Origin: Geminicoccus sp036263595
GTDB lineage: Bacteria; Pseudomonadota; Alphaproteobacteria; Geminicoccales; Geminicoccaceae
Assembly (NCBI RefSeq): GCF_036263595.1
Contig: NZ_DATAGQ010000129.1
Location: forward strand, 39,748 to 103,747
DNA: 64,000 nt
Reading direction: 5' to 3'
Shown here: positions 53,080-61,915 of the stretch, piece by piece
Layout: each line of letters begins with the position of its first letter
How positions within the stretch are numbered: the first letter of the stretch is position 1
The notes under the pieces: generated by a model
What the model saw: only the letters and a program-made list of their open reading frames with translations
What the model was told of the DNA's origin: nothing
Databases searched by the model: none
Made by a program: the position numbers and the translations under genes

Positions 53080-53613
53080 ATGCCGGAGATTGACATGATG
53101 GACCTGCGCATTCTGGCGCTGCTCCAGAAGGATGGGCGGATCAGCAATGTCGATCTGGCAGACCAGGTCGCCTTGTCCCCATCACCTTGCCTTCGAAGGG
53201 TGAAGCGGCTGGAGAACGAGGGCGTCGTGCTCGGCTACCGCGCCATCCTCGCCCGCGAAGCCGTCGGGCTCGGGCTCACCGTCTTTGCCGCCATCAAGGT
53301 CGCCCGCCATTCCCGCGAAGCCGCAGCCGCCTTGCAGGAGGCGCTGGCAGCCCTGCCGGAAGTAGTGAGCTGCCACATGGTCTCCGGCGAGGCCGACTTC
53401 CTCGCCGAGATCGTCGTGCCGGACCTGGTTGCCTACGAGCGCCTGCTGACGGATCGTCTCCTGACGCTGCCGATGATCAGCGACATCCGCTCGAACTTCT
53501 CCTTGCGGCGCGTGAAGTCCGAGGCGCCGCTGCCGATCCGGGCCGCTGCGTCCCTCGGCCCACAAACAAAACCGGCCGGGGAGGACCCCGGCCAGCTTCG
53601 TGATCAGCAATAA
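53080..53613 (+). CDS. Lrp/AsnC family transcriptional regulator
   Basis: 177 residues. N-terminal winged helix-turn-helix (MDLRILALLQKDGRISNVDL, SPSPCLRRVKRLENEG) and C-terminal RAM/AsnC effector domain (VVSCHMVSGEADFLAEIVV). The ATG at 53080 follows GAGGAGAGG. The last about 25 codons, after RRVKSEAPLPI, overlap an intrinsic terminator for the convergent infC and look non-conserved. Divergent from the ABM gene. Confidence 0.9.
   Translation: MPEIDMMDLRILALLQKDGRISNVDLADQVALSPSPCLRRVKRLENEGVVLGYRAILAREAVGLGLTVFAAIKVARHSREAAAALQEALAALPEVVSCHMVSGEADFLAEIVVPDLVAYERLLTDRLLTLPMISDIRSNFSLRRVKSEAPLPIRAAASLGPQTKPAGEDPGQLRDQQ
53561..53593 (-). terminator. intrinsic terminator of thrS-infC
   Basis: On the minus strand a perfect 8-base stem (GGCCGGGG/CCCCGGCC, 4-base loop, 53574-53593) is followed by GGTTTTGTTTGTG. 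It lies 28 bases past the infC stop and inside the tail codons of the convergent Lrp gene. Confidence 0.8.
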
Positions 53614-53620
53614 CGAAAGC

Positions 53621-54139
53621 TCACTTCAAGGGAGCCATCACCATGACCATCTGGCGGCCTTCCAGGCGCGGCATCTGCTCGACCTTGCCGAGGTCGAGCA
53701 CTTCGTCGCGGACCTTGGTGAGCACGTCCATGCCCAGATGCTGGTGTGCCATCTCGCGGCCGCGGAAGCGCATGGTCACCTTGACCTTGTCGCCCTCGGT
53801 CAGGAATTCCCGCACCTTGCGCATCTTGATGCTGTAGTCGTTGTCATCGATGCCGGGCCGGAGCTTGATCTCCTTGACCTCGATGACCTTCTGCTTCTTG
53901 CGCGCCTCGGCGGCCTTCTTCTGCGCCTCGTACTTGAACTTGCCGTAGTCGAGGATCTTGCAGACCGGAGGCCGCGCGGTGGGCGACACTTCTACCAGAT
54001 CGAGACCGGCTTCTTCTGCACGGGCAAGTGCCTCGCGCAACGACACGACGCCGACCATCTCCCCGTCCTCGCCGACCAGGCGAACCTCACGGGCTTCGAT
54101 GTGGTAGTTGATCGCGTACTCTTCCCGAGCGTTGCTCAT
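53621..54139 (-). CDS. infC: translation initiation factor IF-3
   Basis: 172 residues. N-terminal domain EAREVRLVGEDGEMVGVVSL, linker with LDYGKFKYEAQKKAAEARKK, and C-terminal domain EIKLRPGIDDNDYSIKMRKV and VTMRFRGREMAHQ. Many bacteria start infC with a rare codon for autoregulation; here an ATG is seen, with only a distant GGAG, and a nine-codon leader frame ends in its start codon. Downstream of thrS on one transcript. Confidence 0.94.
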   Translation of the reverse strand: MSNAREEYAINYHIEAREVRLVGEDGEMVGVVSLREALARAEEAGLDLVEVSPTARPPVCKILDYGKFKYEAQKKAAEARKKQKVIEVKEIKLRPGIDDNDYSIKMRKVREFLTEGDKVKVTMRFRGREMAHQHLGMDVLTKVRDEVLDLGKVEQMPRLEGRQMVMVMAPLK

Positions 54140-54165
54140 CCGGTTCTTGCAGCTCCGTAGTTCAT
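54136..54165 (-). CDS. putative nine-residue leader ORF before infC
   Basis: ATG at 54165 with the strong GGAGGATAGGG upstream, reading MNYGAARTG, stop TGA overlapping the infC ATG (ATGA). May couple infC translation to its own, or mark a frame change at the infC 5' end. Not demonstrated. Confidence 0.35.
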   Translation of the reverse strand: MNYGAARTG

Positions 54166-54180
54166 GACCCTATCCTCCGA

Positions 54181-56154
54181 TCATCCCGCATTTGTTGTGC
54201 GCGCGATGTCCGGCGGCATCGACTCTCGCTGGCACAACGCCACCGCTTCGTCAAGCGGAAGGGTGGCTTGTGCCTGCGAGCCCAGGCGACGCAGACTGAC
54301 GCTGCGCCCCTCCGCCTCCTTGGCACCGACCGCGATGATCCACGGCACCTTGCGCAATGAGTGCTGGCGGATCTTGTAGCCGATCTTCTCGGCTCCCTTG
54401 TCCACCTCGACATCGATCCCGGCCGCGCGGAACGCGGCCCCCACCTCGTCGGCATAGCCATCCGCCTCGTTCGTGATCGTCGCGACCACGACCTGCAGCG
54501 GGGCCAGCCACATCGGCAGCTTGCCGGCATGCTCCTCAATCAGGATGCCGAGGAAGCGCTCCATCGAGCCCAGGATGGCCCGATGCAGCATGACCGGCCG
54601 GTGCTTCTGCCCGTCCTTCCCAATATAGGAAGCGTCCAGTCGTTCCGGAAGGATGAAGTCCACCTGAAGCGTCCCGCACTGCCAGTCACGGCCGATGGCG
54701 TCACGCAGCACGAATTCTAGCTTCGGCCCATAGAAGGCGCCTTCGCCAGGGTTGGGCGTCGATTCCAGCCCGGCCGCATCGACCGCCTCCTGCAGCGCCT
54801 GCTCGGCCCGGTCCCAAACCTCGTCGGAGCCGGCCCGCAGCGGCGGCCGGTCGCTGAACTTCACCTTGACGTCGGTAAAGCCGAAATCAGCATAGATCGA
54901 GCTCAGCAGCTCCAGGAAGGTCTGCGTCTCCACGTTGATCTGGGATGGCTCGCAGAAGATGTGCGCATCGTCCTGCGTGAAGGCCCGCACCCGCATGATG
55001 CCGTGCAGCGCACCCGATGGCTCGTTGCGGTGGCAGGCGCCGAACTCGGCCATGCGCAGCGGCAGGTCGCGGTAGCTGTGCTGCTGCTGGCGGAAGATCT
55101 GCACGTGGCCCGGGCAGTTCATCGGCTTGAGCGCCAGGACCCGGTCCTCGTTCTCGACCGTGAACATGTTCTTGCCGAACTTGTCCCAATGGCCGGACGC
55201 CTCCCACAGCACCCGGTCGATCAGCTGCGGCGTCCGTACCTCACGATAGTTGGCCGCCTCCAGCCGCCGGCGCATGTAGTTCTCGACCGTGCGCCACAGC
55301 TTCCAGCCCAGCGGGTGCCAGAAGACCGAGCCCACTGCCTCTTCCTGGATATGGAAGAGATCCATCTCCCGGCTGAGCCGGCGATGGTCGCGCTTCTCCG
55401 CCTCCTCCAGCTGGTGCAGATGGGCATCCAGCGCCTCCTTCGTCGGAAAGGCGACGCCGTAGATCCGCTGCAGCTGCGGGTTCTTGGCATCGCCGCGCCA
55501 GTAGGCACCGGCGACCTTGGTCAGCTTGAACGCGCCGATCCGCCCCGTGGACGGCCCATGCGGGCCTCGGCACAGGTCGAACCAGTCACCCTGCCCATAA
55601 AGCGTCACCGGCTGGTCGGCGGGAATAGCGTCGAGCAGCTCCAGCTTGAACTTCTCGCCCAACGCCGTGAACCGCGCGCGCGCCTCCTCTCGGCTCACTT
55701 CCTCCCGCGTGAACTTGCGGTCAGCCTTGGCGATCTCGCCCATCCGCTTCTCGATCGCGGCCAGATCGTCCGTCGTAAACGGCTGCTCGCGATGAAAGTC
55801 GTAATAGAAGCCGTTCTCGATCGAAGGTCCGATCGTCACCTGCGTGCCGGGAAACAGGCTCTGCACCGCTTCCGCCATGACATGCGCCGTGTCGTGGCGC
55901 AGCAAGGCGGCCGCCTCTGGATCCTCGGCCGTGATGATCCGGATCTTCGCGTCGCGGTCGATCCGGCGGGACAGGTCGCGCAGTTCGCCATCGACCTCGA
56001 TGGCCAGGGCCTTCTTGCCAAGGCTCTTGGCAATTCCCGTCGCCACCTCGAAGCCGGTCGGCGGCGTCTCGAAAGTGCGCGTCGCTCCGTCCGGCAGGGT
56101 CACCGCAACCCCGTGGTGCTCCGCATGCATCTTCGAATCCGCCATCATGCTCAT
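54181..56154 (-). CDS. thrS: threonyl-tRNA synthetase
   Basis: Charges tRNA-Thr. 657 residues: TGS domain (about 10-75, VTLPDGATRTFETPPTGFEV), editing domain with HDTAHVMAEAV, and class II core with Zn ligands in MNCPGHVQIF, TQDDAHIFC and MLHRAILGSMERFLGILIEE, then the anticodon-binding domain (LAPLQVVVATITNEADGY). Linked to infC as is common. Confidence 0.96.
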   Translation of the reverse strand: MSMMADSKMHAEHHGVAVTLPDGATRTFETPPTGFEVATGIAKSLGKKALAIEVDGELRDLSRRIDRDAKIRIITAEDPEAAALLRHDTAHVMAEAVQSLFPGTQVTIGPSIENGFYYDFHREQPFTTDDLAAIEKRMGEIAKADRKFTREEVSREEARARFTALGEKFKLELLDAIPADQPVTLYGQGDWFDLCRGPHGPSTGRIGAFKLTKVAGAYWRGDAKNPQLQRIYGVAFPTKEALDAHLHQLEEAEKRDHRRLSREMDLFHIQEEAVGSVFWHPLGWKLWRTVENYMRRRLEAANYREVRTPQLIDRVLWEASGHWDKFGKNMFTVENEDRVLALKPMNCPGHVQIFRQQQHSYRDLPLRMAEFGACHRNEPSGALHGIMRVRAFTQDDAHIFCEPSQINVETQTFLELLSSIYADFGFTDVKVKFSDRPPLRAGSDEVWDRAEQALQEAVDAAGLESTPNPGEGAFYGPKLEFVLRDAIGRDWQCGTLQVDFILPERLDASYIGKDGQKHRPVMLHRAILGSMERFLGILIEEHAGKLPMWLAPLQVVVATITNEADGYADEVGAAFRAAGIDVEVDKGAEKIGYKIRQHSLRKVPWIIAVGAKEAEGRSVSLRRLGSQAQATLPLDEAVALCQRESMPPDIARTTNAG

Positions 56155-56255
56155 GAGTTCGACCTTGTCTTCCGCTCCGGCAACTCGTTGCCATCCATCC
56201 CGGGCTGCGGCCAGCAGTCTGGGCGCAACGGGATGGAGACATGCTTATATGGCTG

Positions 56256-57182
56256 TCAAGCCGTCACCGCGCGAGGTAAGGCCGCCAGAACTTCATCGAT
56301 TCCCAGGGCCGAGAGCGGCTCGCGCTGTAGCCAGGGCTCGTCGGGCCAGCCTGGCGCGCTCCTCGCTGGGGTGGAAGCGCCGGAGAAGAGGGTGAGGACG
56401 GGGCAGGGCGCTGCAGCCACCAGATGCATGGGTCCAGTGTCGTTGCCGACAGCGAAGGCGGCCCGGCGAGCCAGGGACGCGATCTGCCCAAAGCTGGTCC
56501 TGCCGCCGAGATCCAAGGCATCGGGACACTCCTCCTTGATGGCCTTCAGCGCGTCCGCCTCGGCTGCCGTACCGATCAGCACCGGCCGGATGCCGCAGGC
56601 GACCAGATAGACCGCCAGTTGGGCATAGTGGGTCGCCGGCCAGCGCTTGTCGGGCCGGTGCGGCGCGCATCCTGGTACGAGCAGGGCGAATGGTCCGGCC
56701 GGAGCCAGGCCCGTGACATCGCCCTGGAGGAAATCCACCCGCGGCGGCGGTACGTCGACGATGCCCATCTGGGCCAATTGCCCCTTCAGACGGGGCACCG
56801 TGTGGATAAGCTCCCGTTCCGGCTGCAGATCCGGATCCGAGCAACCCTTGGCAATCCCCGACCAGCGCGGCTTGGGCTTGGGCCACAAGGAAAAGTACAG
56901 CGAGGTCCGGCGCGAGGTCTGCAGGTCATAGACCACCGCAAAGCGCTTGGCGGCCAGGCGGCGGATCAGGCCGAACAACCGGATCGGCGTCCACAAGCTC
57001 GGCCGGTCGTCGACGATGATGTCGGCGAACCACCCGGTCGACTGGAGCAGCTTTGCGTAAGGCGCGGTCGTGAGCAGGGTCATTCGATCATCCGGATGGT
57101 GCCGGACGATCGCCTGCATGGCCCCTGTCGCAAGCACCACGTCACCGAGGGCGCCATGCTTGATGACCAGGATGTCCGCCAT
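56256..57182 (-). CDS. glycosyltransferase family 9 (heptosyltransferase-like)
   Basis: 308 residues of the ADP-heptose:LPS heptosyltransferase family: VIKHGALGDVVLATGAMQAI at the N-terminus and AVGNDTGPMHLVAAAPCPVLTLF in the donor-binding half. Presumably extends LPS core at the cytosolic face. ATG at 57182 shares one base with the preceding GT4 stop (TGATG). Exact sugar and acceptor unknown. Confidence 0.87.
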   Translation of the reverse strand: MADILVIKHGALGDVVLATGAMQAIVRHHPDDRMTLLTTAPYAKLLQSTGWFADIIVDDRPSLWTPIRLFGLIRRLAAKRFAVVYDLQTSRRTSLYFSLWPKPKPRWSGIAKGCSDPDLQPERELIHTVPRLKGQLAQMGIVDVPPPRVDFLQGDVTGLAPAGPFALLVPGCAPHRPDKRWPATHYAQLAVYLVACGIRPVLIGTAAEADALKAIKEECPDALDLGGRTSFGQIASLARRAAFAVGNDTGPMHLVAAAPCPVLTLFSGASTPARSAPGWPDEPWLQREPLSALGIDEVLAALPRAVTA

Positions 57183-58318
57183 CAGCGCGTCTCTTCCAGA
57201 ACCTCGCCGTAGACGTCGAGCGTCTGGCGGCACATCCGCTCTGCGGTGAAGTGGTCCACCACCCAGGCGCGTGCCCGCTGAGCCAGCCGATCGCGCACCT
57301 CCGGCGACATCGACAAGGCAAGATCGAGAGCTTCGGCAAGGCCAGCCGGATCGTCGGGCTGCACCAGCCAGCCGGTCGCCGCGACCATCAGAGTCTCGCC
57401 CAGACCGCCGACATCAGTGACGACGACAGGCCTGCCCATCGCCTGCGCTTCCACGGACACGCGCCCGAATGCCTCCGGCCCAATCGAAGGCACGGCCACC
57501 ACATCTGATAGCGCCACGGCTGCCGGCATGTCGTGGCAAGGCCCGGTGAACCGGACACGGTTCTTCAGGCCAGATCCCTCGACCCGCTCGTGAAGTTCCC
57601 GGGAGTAGGAGCTTCCGGGCGTGTCAGGGCCAATGAAGGCGACGAGGAAGTCGTCGCGGCAAAGGCGCTGCACTGCGTCCAGGAGCAGGAGATGGCCCTT
57701 GATACGGGTGATGCGGCCGGGAAGGCTTACCACCTTCATGCCCGACTCGATCCCGAACTGCTGCCGCAGGGCCTCCACGCGCGCAGCCGACACCTTCTCC
57801 GGATCGAACTGCTCGGTGTCTACACCCCGGTAGACCGTCCGCAGCCGCTCAGGCGGGACCTGGTAGATCCGCCGCACATGCTCGGCCACATAGTCGGAGA
57901 TCGCGATCACCCGTCGGCCAGCTGCCATCACCGAGTTGTAGCGGCGCTTGGGCCGGCTTTCATGGCCACCATAGACGGCGTGGAAGGTTGTAACGAAGGG
58001 AACCCGGGTCCGCTCGGCCGCCCAACGGGCACTCCAGGCCGGTGCACGGGAACGGGCGTGGACCAGCTGGACGTCATGGCTGCGGATCAGCGACGCCAGG
58101 CGGCCAACATTCCGCATGATGCCAAGCGGGTTCTTGGTCGACAGCGGCAGGGTCACATGGATGCCGCCGGCTTCCTCGAGCTCCTCGACCAAGCTGCCGC
58201 CCTCGCTCGCAACGACAGCGCGGTGCCCTTCGCGGACCAGAAACTTGGCAAGGTCTACGGTCCCGCGCTCGACACCACCTTTGTCCAGGGCAGGCACGAC
58301 CTGCAGCAACGTCGCCAT
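57182..58318 (-). CDS. glycosyltransferase family 4
   Basis: 378 residues, GT-B fold: N-terminal LLQVVPALDKGGVERGTVDL, donor-domain VVSLPGRITRIKGHLLLLDA and the E(x7)E-like EAFGRVSVEAQAMGRPVVVTD. Start ATG 58318 chosen for the family N-terminus; the ribosome-binding site is weak. Co-transcribed with the GT9 gene, so an LPS or surface glycan role is likely. Confidence 0.88.
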   Translation of the reverse strand: MATLLQVVPALDKGGVERGTVDLAKFLVREGHRAVVASEGGSLVEELEEAGGIHVTLPLSTKNPLGIMRNVGRLASLIRSHDVQLVHARSRAPAWSARWAAERTRVPFVTTFHAVYGGHESRPKRRYNSVMAAGRRVIAISDYVAEHVRRIYQVPPERLRTVYRGVDTEQFDPEKVSAARVEALRQQFGIESGMKVVSLPGRITRIKGHLLLLDAVQRLCRDDFLVAFIGPDTPGSSYSRELHERVEGSGLKNRVRFTGPCHDMPAAVALSDVVAVPSIGPEAFGRVSVEAQAMGRPVVVTDVGGLGETLMVAATGWLVQPDDPAGLAEALDLALSMSPEVRDRLAQRARAWVVDHFTAERMCRQTLDVYGEVLEETR

Positions 58319-58334
58319 GGATCGTCCGGCTGTT

Positions 58335-58371
58335 AAATGAAGAAACAAAGGGAGGCGCTTCGACCGCCTCC
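58335..58371 (-). terminator. hairpin with T-rich tail upstream of the GT4 gene
   Basis: Minus strand GGAGGCG and CGCCTCC with a 7-base loop (58351-58371), followed by CTTTGTTTCTTC. It lies between divergent genes, in what would be the GT4 leader, so it could be an attenuator or a barrier to antisense transcription. Confidence 0.4.
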
Positions 58372-58425
58372 GTCGGCGCTGCTACCCTGACAGCGCACCA
58401 GGACGAAGCGGAGCATGAACCAGAC

Positions 58426-59193
58426 ATGATGATTTCCGACGCACTGACGCGCGATGACGACACCCGTATCCGCTTCTGCCGCACCCCCGGTAGCGGCGTG
58501 GAGGTCATGTTCCTGTCAGGCTTCCGGTCCGACATGGAAGGCAGCAAGGCTGTCGCCATGGAAGCTCATGTCACCCGCCAGGGCCGGACCTATACCCGGT
58601 TCGACTATCGCGGCCATGGCAGTTCCGACGGCCGGTTCGAGGAACTCTGCCTGTCCGACTGGCTGGACGACACGTTGCTCGTGATCGACCAGCTCGTGAC
58701 CGGCCGGGCCGTGCTGATTGGCTCCAGCATGGGTGGCTGGCTGATGCTCCTGGCCGCCCTGGCACGGCCGGAGAAAGTGGCGGGGCTGGTCGGCATTGCG
58801 GCTGCCCCGGACTTCACGGAAGACCTCATCCGGCCTTCCCTGACGCATGAGCAGAAGAGCGCCCTGGAGCAGAACGGTGCCTTCTTCGAGCCGTCTCCTT
58901 ACGGCGACCCGTTGCCGATCACTGAGTGGCTGCTGGCCGATGGCGAGCGCCACCTCCTGATGCGGCAGCCCATCCCGTTCGCCGGTCCGGTCCACCTGCT
59001 CCAGGGGCAGGAGGACCCGGACGTGCCCTGGATGACCGCCATCAACCTGGCGGCCAATCTCACCAGCCCGAGCGTGACCGTCGAACTCGTCAAGGACGGC
59101 GACCATCGCCTGTCCCGCCCCGAGGACCTGCGCCGGATCGCGGCAGCCTGCGACAGGATCCTCGCTCAGGTTGAGGGGCGGCCGTTCCTTTGA
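58426..59193 (+). CDS. alpha/beta hydrolase
   Basis: 255 residues. Nucleophile elbow GSSMGG near residue 100, acid Asp in QGQEDPDVPW, His in DGDHRLSRPED, oxyanion region LSGFRSDMEGSKA. Resembles the ABHD10-like group; could be a thioesterase or carboxylesterase. Start at the first of two adjacent ATGs. It converges with the SDR gene, overlapping by 28 bases. Confidence 0.85.
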   Translation: MMISDALTRDDDTRIRFCRTPGSGVEVMFLSGFRSDMEGSKAVAMEAHVTRQGRTYTRFDYRGHGSSDGRFEELCLSDWLDDTLLVIDQLVTGRAVLIGSSMGGWLMLLAALARPEKVAGLVGIAAAPDFTEDLIRPSLTHEQKSALEQNGAFFEPSPYGDPLPITEWLLADGERHLLMRQPIPFAGPVHLLQGQEDPDVPWMTAINLAANLTSPSVTVELVKDGDHRLSRPEDLRRIAAACDRILAQVEGRPFL

Positions 59194-60053
59194 GCGGTCT
59201 CGACCGGCAACAGCGCTGCCAGTCCCTCTCGAAAGGTCGGATATGCCAGCCGCACGTCGAGCTCTTCCTTGATCCTCGTGTTCCGGACCCGCCGGTTGTC
59301 AGCGTAAAAGGTGCGCGCCATCGGCGACAGTTCCGCTGTCGCGTAGTCCAGGGCCGGGGGCGGCTCCACGCCAAGAAGTGCCGCCGCAAAAGCGACGACG
59401 TTCTGCGGCGGGGACGGCTCGTCGTCGCAGACATTGTAGATCGCGCCGGGCCGGGGACGTGCGATCGACGCCTCCAGCGTCGTCGCAATGTCGTCGACGT
59501 GGATGCGCGAGAAGACCTGACCCGGCTTCACGATCCGCCGAGCATTGCCGTCCAGCACGTCGCGCAACTGGTTGCGGCCAGGCCCGTAGATGCCTGCCAG
59601 CCGGAACAGGTGCACGGGCAGTCCACTTGCGAGCCAGGTCTGTTCGGCCTCCGACCGCCGCCATGCGCGATCAACGGACGGGATGAGGACGGTATCCTCG
59701 TCCACCCACGCGCCTTGGCGGTCGCCATACACGGCAGTGGTGCCGAGCCACCCGAGCCATACCAGTCCTTCGACGGCGCGCAGATCGCCCAGATGGTGAT
59801 CCGCCACCGGGTCGCCATCCGTGTCGGGGATGATGGAATGCAGGATGTGGGTAACCCCCTGGAGGGCGAGCCTGGCATCCGTGAGCGGTCGGCCGCGGCG
59901 AAACAAGTGCATGTTCCAGCCTTGTTCGGCCAGGGCTGCTGCCTTGCCGGGGTCACGCGTGGTGCCTGCGATGGACCAGCCTCGCGCGGCAAGACGATGG
60001 GCCAGGAACGTTGCCGTGTATCCCAGGCCGAAGCAGAACAGCCGCCCGCTCAA
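59166..60053 (-). CDS. SDR family NAD-dependent epimerase/dehydratase-like (YeeZ type)
   Basis: 295 residues. N-terminal FCFGLGYTATFLAHRLAARG cofactor site, YGDRQG and a IHVDDIATTLEASI segment. TTG at 60053 chosen, since GGAGGAG lies six bases upstream and it forms a TTGA overlap with queG; earlier GTGs are in frame. The substrate is unknown. Overlaps the convergent hydrolase by 28 bases. Confidence 0.83.
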   Translation of the reverse strand: MSGRLFCFGLGYTATFLAHRLAARGWSIAGTTRDPGKAAALAEQGWNMHLFRRGRPLTDARLALQGVTHILHSIIPDTDGDPVADHHLGDLRAVEGLVWLGWLGTTAVYGDRQGAWVDEDTVLIPSVDRAWRRSEAEQTWLASGLPVHLFRLAGIYGPGRNQLRDVLDGNARRIVKPGQVFSRIHVDDIATTLEASIARPRPGAIYNVCDDEPSPPQNVVAFAAALLGVEPPPALDYATAELSPMARTFYADNRRVRNTRIKEELDVRLAYPTFREGLAALLPVETAQRNGRPST

Positions 60054-61273
60054 GCCATCTCCTCCGTCCACTCGCACAGCACCTCCGGATCGATCTCGAT
60101 CGCCAGCCTAGCCTCGCGCGCCTTGTCCACCGTTGCCGCATCGCCGAGCCGCCGCAATGTCCAGATCGCGGTGCCACGCACTACGGGTGCCTGATCCGCG
60201 AGGCGGTCGAGCACGACATCGAGCAGGCTCGGGTCGCCGCTATTGCCGATGGCGATGAGTACGTTGCGGACGAACCGATCGCGGCCGATCCGCTTGATCG
60301 GCGAGCCCGAGAACAGCGTCCGGAAGGACGGTTCATCCAACTGCGCGAGGTCGCGGAGCTTGGGCGACTTCAGGTCGGCCCGTGCCTGCAGCCGTGCTTC
60401 GCGTGCGACCTGGGCGAACCGGTTCCAGGGACAGGCCGCCAAACAGTCGTCGCAGCCGTAGATGCGGTTGCCCATCCGGGCGCGAAGGTCGCGCCGGATC
60501 GGCCCGGCATGCTCGATGGTCAGGTAACTGATGCAGCGGCGCGCATCCAACTGATACGGACGAGGGAAGGCATCGGTAGGACAGGCATCAAGGCAGCGCC
60601 GGCACGTCCCGCAGTGATCGATATCCGGCTCGTCCGCCGGCAGATCCAGCGTGGTGAAGATCTCGCCCAGGAACAGCCAGGAACCGAACGAACGGCTCAC
60701 CAGATTGGTATGCTTGCCCTGCCAACCCAACCCGGCCTGCTGGGCCAGCGGCTTCTCCAGGATCGGTGCCGTGTCGACGAATACCTTCACCTCGACGCCG
60801 TAGCGGTGCGCCATCCACTGGCCGATCCGTTTCAGGGCTCCCTTGAACACGTCGTGATAGTCGCGGTGGCGGGCATAGACGGAGATGGTGCCAGTGTCTG
60901 GCTCGGTCAGCGTAGCTCGCGGATCGCTATCCGGGCCATAGTTCAGGCCGCAGACCAGGATCGTTCGGGCTTCTGGCCAGATGGCTTTGGGGCTTCGTCG
61001 CCGGTCTGCCTTGTCGGCGAGCCAAGCCATGCTCCCGTGGCTCCCTGTGGCGATGGCCTCATCGAAGCGCGCTGCATGCACGCCGGGCAGTTCTGCCGCA
61101 GTGAACCGTACAATTGACAGACCCTCCGCAACCGCCCGGGCGGCGATCTCCGCACGCGCGGCCGAGCCGTTTAGAAGTCCAGGTCGTCGTAGTGCAGCGG
61201 CGGGCGCATGGCCGGCAGCCGGTCGGCGAGGATCGGCCGGAAGCTCGGCCGCGACTTCATCTTCCCGTACCAT
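60050..61273 (-). CDS. queG: epoxyqueuosine reductase
   Basis: Last step of queuosine tRNA modification, cobalamin-dependent with two 4Fe-4S clusters. Cys motifs CGTCRRCLDACPTD and CDDCLAACPWNRF are intact, with a C-terminal HEAT-like region (NSGDPSLLDVVLDRLADQAP). Homology-like sequence begins around ARAEIAARAVAEGLSIVRF, but the only canonical in-frame start before it is ATG 61273, giving a 38-residue extension inside the GST gene. The real start may be non-canonical. Confidence 0.88.
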   Translation of the reverse strand: MVREDEVAAELPADPRRPAAGHAPAAALRRPGLLNGSAARAEIAARAVAEGLSIVRFTAAELPGVHAARFDEAIATGSHGSMAWLADKADRRRSPKAIWPEARTILVCGLNYGPDSDPRATLTEPDTGTISVYARHRDYHDVFKGALKRIGQWMAHRYGVEVKVFVDTAPILEKPLAQQAGLGWQGKHTNLVSRSFGSWLFLGEIFTTLDLPADEPDIDHCGTCRRCLDACPTDAFPRPYQLDARRCISYLTIEHAGPIRRDLRARMGNRIYGCDDCLAACPWNRFAQVAREARLQARADLKSPKLRDLAQLDEPSFRTLFSGSPIKRIGRDRFVRNVLIAIGNSGDPSLLDVVLDRLADQAPVVRGTAIWTLRRLGDAATVDKAREARLAIEIDPEVLCEWTEEMA

Positions 61274-61836
61274 TCCTTGGCCAGTGGAAAATTGTGCCAG
61301 GGCACATCGCCCAGATAGTCCAGGACCGACAAATGTGCCGCCGCAGCCATGTCCGCCAGGGTGAGATCGTCGCCAGCCAGCCAGCGGCGCTCGGAAAACA
61401 GCTCGCTGAGGTAAGCGAGATGCGCCTTCAGGTTCGCCGAGCCGGCCCGCATATTGTCGGAGTTGGGCGTACCGACTCGTTTCAATCGCTTGATCAGCTT
61501 CTCCCGCCAGAGAAGATCGGTAACCTCGTGGGCGAACTTGTCGTCGAACCAGGCAACCAGCCGGCGCGTTTCATTGCGCCGCTCCAGCGTGTTGCCGAGG
61601 AAGTTCTGCTCCGGCCTCGATTCTTCCAGGAAGTCCGCGATCGTCCGGCTGTCGCACACGACCAGGTCGTCATCCTGAAGGACCGGCACTTCCAGAGCCG
61701 GGTTGAGCTCCGCCAGCATGTCGACTTGCTTCCAGGGCTCGATCTCGACTTGCTCAAACCGGAGATTTTTTTCGCGGAGCAGGATCCTGATCTTGCGAGA
61801 ATAGGGACAAAGCGGGAAATGATGCAGTCGAAGCAT
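61171..61836 (-). CDS. glutathione S-transferase family protein
   Basis: 221 residues. N-terminal thioredoxin-like domain (LRLHHFPLCPYSRKIRILLR, EVPVLQDDDLVVCDSRTI), C-terminal helical domain (WLAGDDLTLADMAAAAHLSV). A Cys-Pro-Tyr-Ser motif at the active-site position suggests omega/beta-like chemistry. Start MLRLHH at 61836. Its 3' end overlaps the queG frame. Confidence 0.87.
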   Translation of the reverse strand: MLRLHHFPLCPYSRKIRILLREKNLRFEQVEIEPWKQVDMLAELNPALEVPVLQDDDLVVCDSRTIADFLEESRPEQNFLGNTLERRNETRRLVAWFDDKFAHEVTDLLWREKLIKRLKRVGTPNSDNMRAGSANLKAHLAYLSELFSERRWLAGDDLTLADMAAAAHLSVLDYLGDVPWHNFPLAKEWYGKMKSRPSFRPILADRLPAMRPPLHYDDLDF

Positions 61837-61915
61837 TCGCCAAGCCGAGTGGTGCGAGGCGCCAGGGATCAAGCCTCACCGACAGCTATGGACTAACGCC
61901 TAGCATCCTCCACCA

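Noticed and set aside
56801..56809. Third perfect DnaA box, in the GT9 gene
   Set aside because: Isolated within coding sequence with normal GC and no accompanying sites; taken as chance, and it lowers confidence in the other single matches.
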